Origin: Nitrosomonas sp. Nm34 | GTDB lineage: Bacteria; Pseudomonadota; Gammaproteobacteria; Burkholderiales; Nitrosomonadaceae | Direction: 5' to 3' | DNA: 64,000 bases | Assembly: GCF_900113925.1 (NCBI RefSeq) | Contig: NZ_FORD01000012.1 | Coordinates: 27,673-91,672 of the forward strand | Part shown: positions 18,738-28,247 of the stretch, piece after piece | Layout of the letters: every line of letters begins with the position of its first letter | Position numbering within the stretch: position 1 is the first letter of the stretch | Notes under the pieces: model-generated | What the model saw: only the letters and a program-made list of their open reading frames with translations | The model's database searches: none | What the model was told of the DNA's origin: nothing | Made by a program: the position numbers and the translations under genes

Positions 18738-21224
18738 ATGAATCATCAGAAAAATATGACTAAACTACAAAAACCACTTGTCATTATAACTGGGGCTTCC
18801 GGAAATATAGGAGGTTCACTCTGTGATGCATTGAGAAAAAATTACTATGTGATTGGGCTTGATATCAATCCGTGTGATAAAGCAGATATCAGTATTGATT
18901 GCAATCTGACCTCGGAAAATTCCGTCAAATCAGCTTTTAATGAGATACGCGCCCAGTATGGACAAAAAATTGCTGCCGTAATCCATTTAATCGCCTATTT
19001 CGATTTTACCGGGCAACCTAATCCTCTTTATCAAAGTGTCACCATTGAAGGTACCCAGCGTTTACTTACCATACTGCAAAACTTTGAAGTTGACCGATTC
19101 ATCTTTTCTAGCACGATGTTGGTTCACGAACCAACTGTACCAGGACAAAAAATCAATGAGGGTATGCCGCTTAAGCCCCGCTGGGCTTATCCACAATCCA
19201 AGGTTGAAGCAGAAAAAGTCATCAAGCAGCAACATAATAAGATTCCTTACACCATTTTACGGTTGGCTGGTGTATATGATAACGATAGAGCGGTACCGAC
19301 ATTATCTCACCAGATAGCCAGAATTTATGAACGCGACTTTAGAAGCCATCTTTATTCGGGCGATCTGATGGCCGGCCAGGCTCTTCTTCATAAAGAAGAC
19401 ATGGTAGAGCTATTCAAACGTGTAGTAGACCGCCGCAAGAAATTACCGCACACCAACATTATGCTGGCTGGTGAGGATGAGGTGATGAGTTATCAGGAAT
19501 TGCAAAATCGGATTGGTTATCTGATTTTTGGCAAGAAGGAATGGCAAACGGTAGATATTCCGGAATTTATTGCCAAGTCCGGTGTATGGCTTGAGGAACA
19601 GGCTGAGCCGATTGTTCCAGATACCATTGATCAGGGCAAAAAACCTTTTATCAAACCATTTATGATCGACCTGGCTTCTGATCATTACGATATCGATATC
19701 AGTCGGGCACGAAAATTACTGGATTGGCAACCGAAGCATAGGATCTATGATGGATTAAAAAATCTCATTGCTAGCCTGAAGAAAGATCCTGTTGCCTGGT
19801 ACAAAAGAAACGGTGTTTTATTACCAGACTGGGTACGAACAGCGCAAGAGAAAGATCTCAACGCAGACCAGATCAGACACAAACATGAAACAGAGTACTT
19901 TCGACAACATCACGAAAACCTTTGGGCGCATTTCCTCAATCTAGGTCTGGCTTTCTGGCTCATGACCGCTCCCTTTATCCTGGCATATGAATCGCAAGCT
20001 ATGGTTTGGAGCAATGTTATTTCCGGTGTGGTACTGCTTATTTTATCGTTCATGTCCTTGTCGTGGCGTTTTGGTTTTGCTCGCTGGCTTTGTGGCGCAG
20101 TAGGCCTCTGGTTATTGAGTGCGCCCTTGATTTTCTGGGCACCAACCGCGGCTGCCTATCTCAACGACACGATTGTCGGTATGCTGGTTATGGGCTTTGC
20201 CGTTTTAACTCGACCTGTGCCCGGTGTTTCAGCCGTTGCTGCTCAAACCGGACCGACGATACCGCCAGGTTGGTCGTACTCCCCTTCTAGCTGGTTTCAG
20301 CGTTTGCCCATTATCATACTGGCGTTTATTGGCTTCTTTATTTCCCGCTATTTGTGTGCTTACCAGCTTGGCCATATCGATGGTGTATGGGAGCCATTTT
20401 TTGCAGGTTCACCGCAAGATCCGCGTAATGGAACTGAAGAAATAATCACTTCATCCATTTCAAAAGCTTGGCCAGTGCCCGATGCTGGCTTGGGAGCCAT
20501 GACTTATGCATTAGAAATCCTGACCGGCATGATAGGCTCGGCAAGGCGTTGGCGGACTATGCCATGGCTGGTGATATTATTTGGCATTATGATCGTGCCA
20601 TTGGGTATTGTTTCCGTTTTTTTTATTATCATTCAACCGATCTTGATCGGAACATGGTGCACGTTATGCTTGATTGCTGCAGTGGCAATGCTGATACAAA
20701 TTCCTTATTCTATTGATGAATTGGTCGCGACGGGACAATTTCTATCCCGTAGAAAAAAACAGGGACGTTCCCTGATACACGTTTTTTTCCAAGGGGATAC
20801 GGATGAAGGAAGACGGGAAGTAATTGAAGAAAATTTTGCACAAAGACCCTCAAAAATTTTCAAGGAAATATTAGAGGGCGGCGTGACTTTGCCCTGGAAT
20901 TTAGTAATGTGCCTACCCATTGGAATCTGGCTGATGTTTACACGTATTACGCTCGATGCTGGAACAAGTATGGCCAATGCAGATCATTTAATTGGCTCAC
21001 TTGTGTTGACCGTGGCGATTACTGCTCTGGCTGAATCGGGTCGTGCTATTCGATTTTTTCTCATACCACTTGGTTTAGCTTTATTAGTGGCGCCTTTCTT
21101 TTATGACACAAGTATTGGGTCACTCATTTCCAGCATATTTTGCGGCATACTTTTAATTATATTCAGTTTGCCACGCGGTCCCGTACACAGCCGTTATGGA
21201 ACTTGGGATCGATTTATTGTTTGA
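18738..21224 (+). CDS. fusion: NAD-dependent epimerase/dehydratase + SPW membrane domain + VKOR-type domain
   Basis: An 829-residue membrane protein built from three parts. Residues 1-390 are an extended SDR: nucleotide motif GASGNIGG (19-26) and active-site YPQSK with Tyr151 and Lys155. About residues 395-500 are four hydrophobic segments with the SPW-like pattern (HFLNLGLAFWLMTAPFILAY). About 520-690 are a vitamin K epoxide reductase-like bundle with the redox motif CTLC (Cys641, Cys644) and a loop cysteine near 540 (YLCAYQLG). More membrane segments follow to the end. VKOR homologs regenerate disulfides through quinones, so a redox role at the membrane is likely; what the SDR half acts on is unknown. 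Reading is open from TTG 18666, but ATG 18738 is the first ATG; neither it nor ATG 18756 has a good ribosome-binding site. Confidence 0.8.
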   Translation: MNHQKNMTKLQKPLVIITGASGNIGGSLCDALRKNYYVIGLDINPCDKADISIDCNLTSENSVKSAFNEIRAQYGQKIAAVIHLIAYFDFTGQPNPLYQSVTIEGTQRLLTILQNFEVDRFIFSSTMLVHEPTVPGQKINEGMPLKPRWAYPQSKVEAEKVIKQQHNKIPYTILRLAGVYDNDRAVPTLSHQIARIYERDFRSHLYSGDLMAGQALLHKEDMVELFKRVVDRRKKLPHTNIMLAGEDEVMSYQELQNRIGYLIFGKKEWQTVDIPEFIAKSGVWLEEQAEPIVPDTIDQGKKPFIKPFMIDLASDHYDIDISRARKLLDWQPKHRIYDGLKNLIASLKKDPVAWYKRNGVLLPDWVRTAQEKDLNADQIRHKHETEYFRQHHENLWAHFLNLGLAFWLMTAPFILAYESQAMVWSNVISGVVLLILSFMSLSWRFGFARWLCGAVGLWLLSAPLIFWAPTAAAYLNDTIVGMLVMGFAVLTRPVPGVSAVAAQTGPTIPPGWSYSPSSWFQRLPIIILAFIGFFISRYLCAYQLGHIDGVWEPFFAGSPQDPRNGTEEIITSSISKAWPVPDAGLGAMTYALEILTGMIGSARRWRTMPWLVILFGIMIVPLGIVSVFFIIIQPILIGTWCTLCLIAAVAMLIQIPYSIDELVATGQFLSRRKKQGRSLIHVFFQGDTDEGRREVIEENFAQRPSKIFKEILEGGVTLPWNLVMCLPIGIWLMFTRITLDAGTSMANADHLIGSLVLTVAITALAESGRAIRFFLIPLGLALLVAPFFYDTSIGSLISSIFCGILLIIFSLPRGPVHSRYGTWDRFIV

Positions 21225-21306
21225 ATCATGCCAGTAACATGTGTCGGTGTAAAATCACTTGCTCCTGATAAAATTTTTGAGGTTTATGCGGCCTTAGCAA
21301 AAGTTT

Positions 21307-22236
21307 ATGAAAACATCAGTATTTTGGCAAACAAAACAGATAGTTGAAGGCTTGAAGTTTTTGTGTGAGATGTCCACTAGCGTACTCATAAACAGCAGAA
21401 GAGATGAAAAGCCAAAAGTGCGATACTCAACACCAGGGCATTTGTCGCCAAATTATGCTAGGCCGATCTGCTTATTCTGCAGTTTTGACGAAAAGAGCGT
21501 CATCCGGAAGAATGTATATTATTATCTTAGCAAGCTTAAGCTAGCGGGGTTCGATATCATTTTCATCAGCTCAAGCGAGATGATCTCGGATACAGATCTA
21601 AGGGAATGCTCGAAACTTTGTATAAGAATAATTATACGGGAGAACAGGGGTTATGATTTTTATGGTTGGAAAATAGGATTGCAGGAATACCCTCAATATC
21701 ATTTGCACAGTGCACTACTTCTAGCAAATGATAGCGTTCTAGGGCCATTTTTCAGTATTAAAAATTTAATTGCAAGATTGGAAAATAATAGTGCTGATAT
21801 TATAGGAATGACAGATTCTCTACATTTTCATCCCCATCTACAATCATACTTCCTCTATTGTAAAAAGACTGTCATAAATTCAGAGGAATTCGCCCAATTT
21901 TTTAGTAAAATTGAAGTATTAGAATTTAAGATGGCGATAATAAGAAAATATGAAGTCGGCTTTTCTCAATCATTTGGTCGTCGTTTTAAACTATCAGCTC
22001 TTTATAGCTTAGAAGGTATCTTAAATCACATCCACTACGATAATAGACCAAAGTATTGGATAGATGCGACTACCTGCTTATGGAAGCCTCTCCTCACTGA
22101 ATTTAACTTTCCTTTTCTCAAAAAAAAGCTTTTAATAAAAAGAGGGATAAATATCGAGGAAGTTTCAGAGATACTTGCGAGAAGTGGTTCAAATTATACT
22201 GTCGATATGCTGGCGGAGTATATCGTGTCTACTTGA
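21307..22236 (+). CDS. rhamnan synthesis protein F-like glycosyltransferase
   Basis: A 309-residue protein of the RgpF family, which adds or modifies sugars during rhamnose-rich cell-surface polysaccharide synthesis. Family features are ICLFCSFD near residue 56, IIRENRGYDFYGWKIGL (about 110-126, the NxGxDxxxW signature) and ALLLANDSVLGPF (about 135-147). The sequence is cytoplasmic with no membrane segment. Codon use is more AT-rich than the neighbours, hinting at acquisition. ATG 21307 has no obvious Shine-Dalgarno. It opens the surface-polysaccharide locus but stands 83 bp after the SDR-VKOR gene. Confidence 0.78.
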   Translation: MKTSVFWQTKQIVEGLKFLCEMSTSVLINSRRDEKPKVRYSTPGHLSPNYARPICLFCSFDEKSVIRKNVYYYLSKLKLAGFDIIFISSSEMISDTDLRECSKLCIRIIIRENRGYDFYGWKIGLQEYPQYHLHSALLLANDSVLGPFFSIKNLIARLENNSADIIGMTDSLHFHPHLQSYFLYCKKTVINSEEFAQFFSKIEVLEFKMAIIRKYEVGFSQSFGRRFKLSALYSLEGILNHIHYDNRPKYWIDATTCLWKPLLTEFNFPFLKKKLLIKRGINIEEVSEILARSGSNYTVDMLAEYIVST

Positions 22237-22402
22237 TTCTATAGTTTAATAAACGTAAACGCATCAAATTAAACTTCTAGTTTTTGTAGTCTACCCTGTT
22301 AAATTCAATCTCTGGATTCGGGATTATTCCCCTCGCGATAAGGTGCCTTTAATTGCCGTTTATCAAAATGATTTTGATATATCCAACGGAGTCTGCTTAT
22401 CC

Positions 22403-23356
22403 TTAAATCAAGGCTTCACCGGTCAATCTTTCTAAGATGCGTAATGGAGAGCATGATGAATCATTCATCGCATCTGCCGGTAGATAGAATGTTTGGTCGA
22501 GACTGTGCTGTCCTCCCATCGCGCCATGCAGTACCAAATCGGTAAGAGCGATCCAGCTTGATCCAGCTGGGAATTCCATGATCTTGCGCGGTGCTGTTTG
22601 CTGATACTCTTTGTCACGGATACCAAGAGAGCGTAACGTGGCTATGTACTGGTCATATTTGGTTTTTGTTCCGTCAATCATACCAAGGTGAGCAAGTATA
22701 GAGGAAACCCAACTTGGTTTACTGATGCGTACAGCGGGCAGGAAACGGCGCACGAAGGGTTCGAATGGTTCACCGAGCTGCCAAATACGCGGTTGATTGG
22801 CAGGATTGATGTTGGTGAAGATGCGCAGCATACTGCGTCCTTGAGTGGGATATCCATAGCTTGAGTCGATGTGTAATGATTGGGTGCTGCTGCGAGATAT
22901 CGGCCGATAAGTGGTTCGTTTACGGTCTAGCGCTAATTTGTAGCTAGGAAACAACTGCGTGATCACATTCTCGCCCCACTTGCTATAACGTGACAGGATT
23001 ACCTCAAGGTCAGGACGCGCTGTATCTTTGACTTGGGCTCGCATCATTTTCCCTTTTACGTGTACGTAATGATATTTCTTGATGCGGCCATGTGCTGGAT
23101 CGAAAATGATTGTTGGCCGGCCATCCTCGACATCGGGCACTCGTGTCAATATATTCGATGTATTCGAGATCAATTCTTGCTCTCGCTCAGATAACTCGAA
23201 TCCGCTTCGGGGCAAGTAGATAACTCCTCCCGCTTCCAATATTTCGATGGCTTTGCTCCGTACCTCAGGCATTGATAGATCGGTTCCCGGCCGAATTGTC
23301 AGCATTCTCACAATTTCAGTTTCTTCGACTAGGGAAATATGTTCCTTACTTACCAT
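22403..23356 (-). CDS. kdoO: Kdo hydroxylase
   Basis: Fe(II)/2-oxoglutarate-dependent dioxygenase that converts the outer Kdo of lipopolysaccharide to Ko, altering the inner core. About 317 residues. The metal-binding HxD is in SLHIDSSYG (His162, Asp164), and the distal His lies in VLHGAMGGQHSLDQTF near residues 277-284. Other family blocks are YHYVHVKGKMMRAQ, YRPISRSSTQ and RIFTNINP. An upstream ATG at 23374 extends the frame by six codons, but ATG 23356 is preceded by CAAGGAACTGTT, a proper ribosome-binding site, so it is preferred. Transcribed against the rest of the polysaccharide locus. Confidence 0.85.
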   Translation of the reverse strand: MVSKEHISLVEETEIVRMLTIRPGTDLSMPEVRSKAIEILEAGGVIYLPRSGFELSEREQELISNTSNILTRVPDVEDGRPTIIFDPAHGRIKKYHYVHVKGKMMRAQVKDTARPDLEVILSRYSKWGENVITQLFPSYKLALDRKRTTYRPISRSSTQSLHIDSSYGYPTQGRSMLRIFTNINPANQPRIWQLGEPFEPFVRRFLPAVRISKPSWVSSILAHLGMIDGTKTKYDQYIATLRSLGIRDKEYQQTAPRKIMEFPAGSSWIALTDLVLHGAMGGQHSLDQTFYLPADAMNDSSCSPLRILERLTGEALI

Positions 23357-23521
23357 AACAGTTCCTTGATTCATCTAGAAATATAAACAAGCTGCAAGCC
23401 AAGTAAATATCACCACATTGCCATCTTTTTGTCCAGATAAATTGTTTTGATTTCAATTCCGTGCCATGTAGTAACATGTTAGTGTTGGGTCTGTTGAAGA
23501 AGCCATTTGCTACCATGATTT

Positions 23522-23590
23522 ATTAACCCCTGGTTCCTTAGTTGAGCAGGATACAAAAAAATTAAGATCTTCGCTCAGCCCAGGGTTAAT
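23522..23590. repeat. imperfect inverted repeat, possible small mobile remnant
   Basis: Outer arms ATTAACCCCTGG and CCAGGGTTAAT and inner arms GTTGAGC/GCTCAGC give a 69-bp near-palindrome between the divergent kdoO and glycosyltransferase genes. It could be a single-copy MITE or a strong mRNA hairpin; it starts about 40 bp before the downstream start codon ends the spacer. Confidence 0.35.
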
Positions 23591-23631
23591 CTAATTTCAG
23601 CATTTTGAATGAATACTTTAGAAAATATTGA

Positions 23632-24921
23632 ATGAAAGCGCTTTTCTTTCTTCGCCATTACAATGATATTGATCATATTACCCCGGTCATTTCCAAATGG
23701 GTTGAATCCGGTCATACTTGTGACGTCATTCTGATAGGCCATCCGAAATTTCGGGATGATTATCGCATTCAGTATTTAGCCAGTCTGGCGGCTGTGCGCG
23801 TTGCTCATATACGAGAGCTGTTGCCAGCACTCATCTATGCTGTATGGCGAATGCAAACGCTGTTATTGAGCCATAGTTTAAGACGCTCGTTTATAGGACC
23901 CTTTGCTGTTGCCTTGTGTAGAATTTTTGATGATGAGCGACGAGCAAACACTTGGAGAAGTACTGCTCATCAACTGTTAAGATATGGTTTTGTAAATCTG
24001 GATAAGGGGGTGGTGGTATTTGACTGGATTACCAAAAATTCGCCAGTATGTCTGGAGTGGGTTGAAACAGTCGTCTCCATGGCCCACACCATGGGCTTAG
24101 GCACAGTATCGCTCCCTCACGGAGATAGTCCACATGCTAATCAATTGATACGGCATGGAGAATGGAATCTTCAGCCGAATACGCTCTATTCCGCTGGGCG
24201 AATATTTGACAAGCTTGTCGTGCCGAATGAATTATGTGCTAAACGCTTCTATCCCTTCATGACTGATCATTCATTAGCAATACTGGGCTCGCCGCGCTAT
24301 TGCGATGAATGGCTCGCTAAATTGAAGGAGTTGCTACCTTCTGCACCACTGACAGGTTCCAGCAACCAGCTCAAAATAGTGATGTTCTTGAGAAAGGATG
24401 ATTTCACCATTTTTTGGGAAGAAGTCGGGGAGGTTATTCGAATGATGGCTGCTTTCCCAGAAATTGTATTGGTGATCAAACCTCATACTCGTGGTGGCTG
24501 GAAACAATCTTTGACTAAAGATGCTTCCCTGCACCATTTGCCAAATGTGAGCATCGCTGGAGACTCCATTCACTCGGTTCACTTGATGAATTGGGCGGAT
24601 GTCATTATCGATCTCGCAACTTCGGTAGTGTTTGAAGCGATCAAGGCAAAAAAACCAGTATTGGCAGCCGATTACCTGCATGCGGGCCGTTCTGCAGTCG
24701 CTGAGTTTATGCCGGAAACAGAGCTGCGATGCCGTGATGACGTCTATCAAAAAATAAATGAATTTCTTTCTAATGGTTGCAGCTCTTTCTATGTCGAGAA
24801 GCATCGACAGCACTTTATCAAGGAAATGATTGATGGTCATGATGTCGAGGTATTGCCGCGTTATGTAAGTTTGCTGGAGACGCAAGCACAAATACGTCTG
24901 ATAAGGAAAGATAAAGCGTAA
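23632..24921 (+). CDS. GT-B-like surface polysaccharide glycosyltransferase, unassigned
   Basis: A 429-residue soluble protein. The N-terminus MKALFFLRHYNDIDHITPVI looks like the first Rossmann strand and loop of a GT-B enzyme. The C-terminal half has the pattern of CDP-glycerol glycerophosphotransferase and capsule-type transferases: KIVMFLRKDD, PEIVLVIKPHTRGG (the KPHP-like block), then NWADVIIDLATSVVFEAI and KKPVLAAD. The same fold is seen in the product of 29356-30756. A role in assembling the surface glycan is inferred from this and from its place in the locus. ATG 23632 lacks a clear ribosome-binding site; the donor and acceptor cannot be told. Confidence 0.65.
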   Translation: MKALFFLRHYNDIDHITPVISKWVESGHTCDVILIGHPKFRDDYRIQYLASLAAVRVAHIRELLPALIYAVWRMQTLLLSHSLRRSFIGPFAVALCRIFDDERRANTWRSTAHQLLRYGFVNLDKGVVVFDWITKNSPVCLEWVETVVSMAHTMGLGTVSLPHGDSPHANQLIRHGEWNLQPNTLYSAGRIFDKLVVPNELCAKRFYPFMTDHSLAILGSPRYCDEWLAKLKELLPSAPLTGSSNQLKIVMFLRKDDFTIFWEEVGEVIRMMAAFPEIVLVIKPHTRGGWKQSLTKDASLHHLPNVSIAGDSIHSVHLMNWADVIIDLATSVVFEAIKAKKPVLAADYLHAGRSAVAEFMPETELRCRDDVYQKINEFLSNGCSSFYVEKHRQHFIKEMIDGHDVEVLPRYVSLLETQAQIRLIRKDKA

Positions 24922-25075
24922 TAATAATTTGAAGCGATCTCGATCTGATCTTAGAATTAGCTAATTGGAAGAACTAGCGATCCCTGGCGCGGTCTTTCAG
25001 AGTGAATGGATAGCCCGAGCACAAAAATGGAGGAGGTATGCATTGTTTGGTTGCTTGCAATTTGAGTAAGTTATC

Positions 25076-26149
25076 ATGAGTAGACCGATGGCGTCTTCCG
25101 ACACATCAATTGATGTCGTGATTCCTGTCTACAATGCACCTGATTTGACTCGGCGCTGCATCGATTCTGTCGTGGCCTGTCTTGGCAATTCCATCAGGCG
25201 TATTTTAATTCAGGATGATGCTTCCACCAGTGAGACACGGCAGATGCTAGATAACTTGCCGTACGATTGCGTGGATGTCTATCATGCAAAAAATAATCAG
25301 GGCTTTGGTTTATCAGTGAATGAAGCAGTTAATCGATCTGATGCTTTCTATGTATTAATTCTTAATTCAGATACTGAAATAAGCCATGATTTCCTGCCAT
25401 TGCTATGTGCAGCATTAGCGGCTGATGCTAAGTTAGCAGCTATCATTCCAGCGGGCAACAGTTATGCCAAATTTAATCTGGATCAATATTTACTGCAAGA
25501 AGGTGGCTATATTGCAACCTATTATCTTCGAGGACATGCCATTATGATTCGTCGTGATGTTTTTCAGGAAATGGGGGGCTTCGATCCTGTATTTGGGCGC
25601 GGTTATTATGAAGATATTGATCTTGGCCGTCGGCTTGATCTTCGTGGTTGGCGCTTTGGTGTGCATCCCGACGCTCATATTTACCATAAAGTGGGCGGCT
25701 CTTTTGGCCGTGGACGAGCCTTCCAGAAACTCATAAAGCGTAATCGCACTATATATCTTTCACGCTACCCCAAAGCGCGGCAGAATATACTTCTGCTCTC
25801 GGGAGATTGTTCATTGGAAGACTTTCCTTCGTCGGCTCTTGATGCAATTGAGAATGTATTCCATCAAGGGGGTTATGTACATTGGCTTATCCCGACACTA
25901 TCTCCCACATTGCTTTGCTTGCAGATGTATAGTCAGCCCTTATGCTTAAGTACGTTAATCAGTGTAGTTCTTCGTGGTTGGTGGCGGGTAGACAGACGTA
26001 TTACAGGAATTTGGATGATGCCTGGCATTCCACTTTTGTTGCGCGTCTTACTGGCATCTTGGGGCCGTGCATTTGGATTGGAAATAAAAGAGCTACCGTT
26101 TAAAGAAAAGACAATACAAGATTGTTCAGTCAGATTACTTTCCAAGTAA
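25076..26149 (+). CDS. family 2 glycosyltransferase
   Basis: A 357-residue GT-A fold inverting glycosyltransferase, rhamnosyltransferase-like. Visible motifs are IDVVIPVYNAPDLTRRCIDS at the N-terminus, the metal-binding VLILNSDTE near residue 96-104, GHAIMIRRDVFQEMGGFDP and the catalytic-base region GRGYYEDIDLGRRL. A hydrophobic C-terminal segment (PTLSPTLLCLQMY...TLISVVLRGWW) may associate with the membrane. ATG 25076 has a weak GAGTAAG upstream. It follows the GT-B gene by 154 bp in the same orientation and presumably adds a sugar to the same surface polymer. Confidence 0.83.
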   Translation: MSRPMASSDTSIDVVIPVYNAPDLTRRCIDSVVACLGNSIRRILIQDDASTSETRQMLDNLPYDCVDVYHAKNNQGFGLSVNEAVNRSDAFYVLILNSDTEISHDFLPLLCAALAADAKLAAIIPAGNSYAKFNLDQYLLQEGGYIATYYLRGHAIMIRRDVFQEMGGFDPVFGRGYYEDIDLGRRLDLRGWRFGVHPDAHIYHKVGGSFGRGRAFQKLIKRNRTIYLSRYPKARQNILLLSGDCSLEDFPSSALDAIENVFHQGGYVHWLIPTLSPTLLCLQMYSQPLCLSTLISVVLRGWWRVDRRITGIWMMPGIPLLLRVLLASWGRAFGLEIKELPFKEKTIQDCSVRLLSK

Positions 26150-26915
26150 TTTGCCCATATCATGGAATAAAAGAAAGAGTAGATAAACAGTTCATTTATC
26201 GAGGCTTCTTGTTGATCGTTGTATCTCTGATATCACCTTATTTATAGCTAATTCCTATTTGCGTTATAAAACGAATCAGTGAAATAAAAAACTGTTAATT
26301 CTCATAAATTAATCTATTTTATCTACTCATATAAAGCTTATACCTACGTATTTATACGTATTCACATATGCGTTGTTTTAAGATAATTTGTAAATGAGCT
26401 ATAGAGTAAAAAAACAGAGGAAAAGTGTGTCCTCTTAGATAGTAGTAAAATAAGAAAGTAAATACACTCCCTTATGCAACCTATACAGCTTGATCATGAG
26501 CAGCATTTTATGCCGTGCTTAGGAGAGTATCAGCAAATTAGCATCTTAACGTTATGACGAAAATTCTCACGAGATTTTCACAATTCAAAGATTACACTTT
26601 TTCAGTCAACCAGATTGGTATCGGGAACGTTTTCCATATAATGAATATTTTGCGTATTAAGGCATTTATTTTTATAAGATAGCTAATCCATTTTTATAGA
26701 TTAACCCACATTCATTTTTTTATGGCGTAGAAGGAAAGTGTATCTATTTATGAGACAAGTACATAGAATAACTATTTTGCATATTTGTGATTTAAAAAGC
26801 GGGATGAATTAGAGAAGGAAATCGCGTTCTCTAGAGCAGGAACAAGTAAGTGTTGTAGCAAGAGCTAGCTCAAGTCATCATATATCTGTTTAATGCGAAT
26901 GGAGAAAAAACTGCA
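26150..26915. other. long intergenic region with one regulatory motif
   Basis: A 766-bp AT-rich gap inside the polysaccharide locus with no supported gene. It carries TACGTATTTATACGTA at 26345-26360. The length could hide a small RNA or a long leader for the ATP-grasp gene. Confidence 0.35.
26345..26360. promoter_or_regulatory. TACGT-N6-ACGTA motif, site 2
   Basis: TACGTATTTATACGTA agrees with the site at 41997 except at one position. It lies 556 bp before the ATP-grasp start codon, so its target is uncertain. A TTTTAAGATAAT stretch about 20 bp downstream could be a -10 region. Confidence 0.45.
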
Positions 26916-28247
26916 ATGGAAAAATTGGATTTAGGCATAGACAGGATCACGCGTGATCTGAGTGGTGCGTTCTTGATCTTGCCCAGGCTATCCGATGATG
27001 ATACGGCAGCTACTTTAATCCATCGATACTTTCAGCGTGAAGTCTGGGATGAAATCAGAATGGTTGATCGCCTGATAATGTATGCAGCGCTTCCATTAGT
27101 GCCATTCGTGATCATTTTGCTGACAATAGTCTTCACCACACTTAATGGACGCTTTATCAAAAAGCGAACAGGTAAGGGAATAATCAGGCAAATTTACGAG
27201 CAAATCAGGCTTGCTACCCGATATGCAATCCTATCTCCCTGGTACTACATTTTTGAACTGCACGATGAGGATAAGAGAGAACACGCAGGTGAATATCTTA
27301 ATCGCTTTGAAATAAAAGCAGGTATTTATAAGTTATTACGTAAATACAATGGTGGTCTCCCCATTCCCGTTGAGCGTACTACAGCGTATATCAAGGATAA
27401 AGCATGTCTTAAGGCTCGCTGTAATGATAAAGGTATTGCAACCACACCTATCTTTTGGATCTTTGAGAAAAGACAAATCAGAAAAATAGATTGGCAGGAT
27501 GAAAAACTGCCCGAAATTGACCTTTTCGTAAAACCGTTAGCCGGACAGGGTGGAGGAGGTACTTCGCGCTGGGATTATCTCGGTTCGGGGCAATACCGAG
27601 GTGGCGATGGAAAGGTCGCGACGGGAGAGCAATTAATTGAGTACTTACGAACAGCCTCAGAGCACAAGACTTATCTGGTGCAACCACGGCTCATAAACCA
27701 CAGGGAAATCACTGATCTTGCCAATGGCACGCTGGCCACTATTCGTGTGATGAGCTGCCGTAATGAGTCAGATAACTACGAGGTGACCGATGCGGTTTTT
27801 CGTATGGCGCGAAACAGCAAAACTGTCGTCGACAATTACCATGCCGGTGGCATTGCAGCCAATGTCGACATTCAGACGGGTGAACTAGGCAGAGGCACTC
27901 GCGGAGCCTGGGGAACAGTTGCAGATGGATGGTACGATCGGCATCCGGAAACCAATGTGCCCATCCTGCATCGCAAGCTTCCGTGCTGGCCTGAATTGAT
28001 CCGTTTTGTGCAGGATGCTCATGGTTGTCTTTTTTCTGATCAGGTGGTAATCGGCTGGGATGTTGCTATACTCGACACCGGTCCTTGCTTAATCGAGGCG
28101 AATAAAGCGCCTGATTTAGATATCATTCAACGTACGAGGAATGGACCTGTTGGCAATGAGCGACTTGGTAAGTTGTTGGCATTTAATTTGAGACGAACAA
28201 TCGAAGCTAAATATGCTCCCCTGGAGGTAAATTCATTATGCAAATGA
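26916..28247 (+). CDS. sugar-transfer-associated ATP-grasp protein
   Basis: A 443-residue protein with one N-terminal membrane segment (about residues 56-78, MYAALPLVPFVIILLTIVF) and an ATP-grasp ligase domain of the sugar-transfer-associated type. ATP-grasp features are LFVKPLAGQGGGGTSRWDY (about 208-226, nucleotide loop), a YLVQPRLINHREI strand, TIRVMSC and the metal-binding end VVIGWDVAILDTGPCLIEANKAPD with the Glu-Ala-Asn triad. Such enzymes join a carboxylate to an amine; here a modification of surface sugars is inferred. ATG 26916 follows GGAGAAAAAACTGCA. It overlaps the next gene by ten bases, so the two are translationally linked. Confidence 0.8.
   Translation: MEKLDLGIDRITRDLSGAFLILPRLSDDDTAATLIHRYFQREVWDEIRMVDRLIMYAALPLVPFVIILLTIVFTTLNGRFIKKRTGKGIIRQIYEQIRLATRYAILSPWYYIFELHDEDKREHAGEYLNRFEIKAGIYKLLRKYNGGLPIPVERTTAYIKDKACLKARCNDKGIATTPIFWIFEKRQIRKIDWQDEKLPEIDLFVKPLAGQGGGGTSRWDYLGSGQYRGGDGKVATGEQLIEYLRTASEHKTYLVQPRLINHREITDLANGTLATIRVMSCRNESDNYEVTDAVFRMARNSKTVVDNYHAGGIAANVDIQTGELGRGTRGAWGTVADGWYDRHPETNVPILHRKLPCWPELIRFVQDAHGCLFSDQVVIGWDVAILDTGPCLIEANKAPDLDIIQRTRNGPVGNERLGKLLAFNLRRTIEAKYAPLEVNSLCK

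Noticed and set aside
23050..23066. TACGTGTACGTAATG resembling the five-site motif
   Set aside because: It is inside kdoO coding sequence and has the wrong spacing between the TACGT and ACGTA halves.
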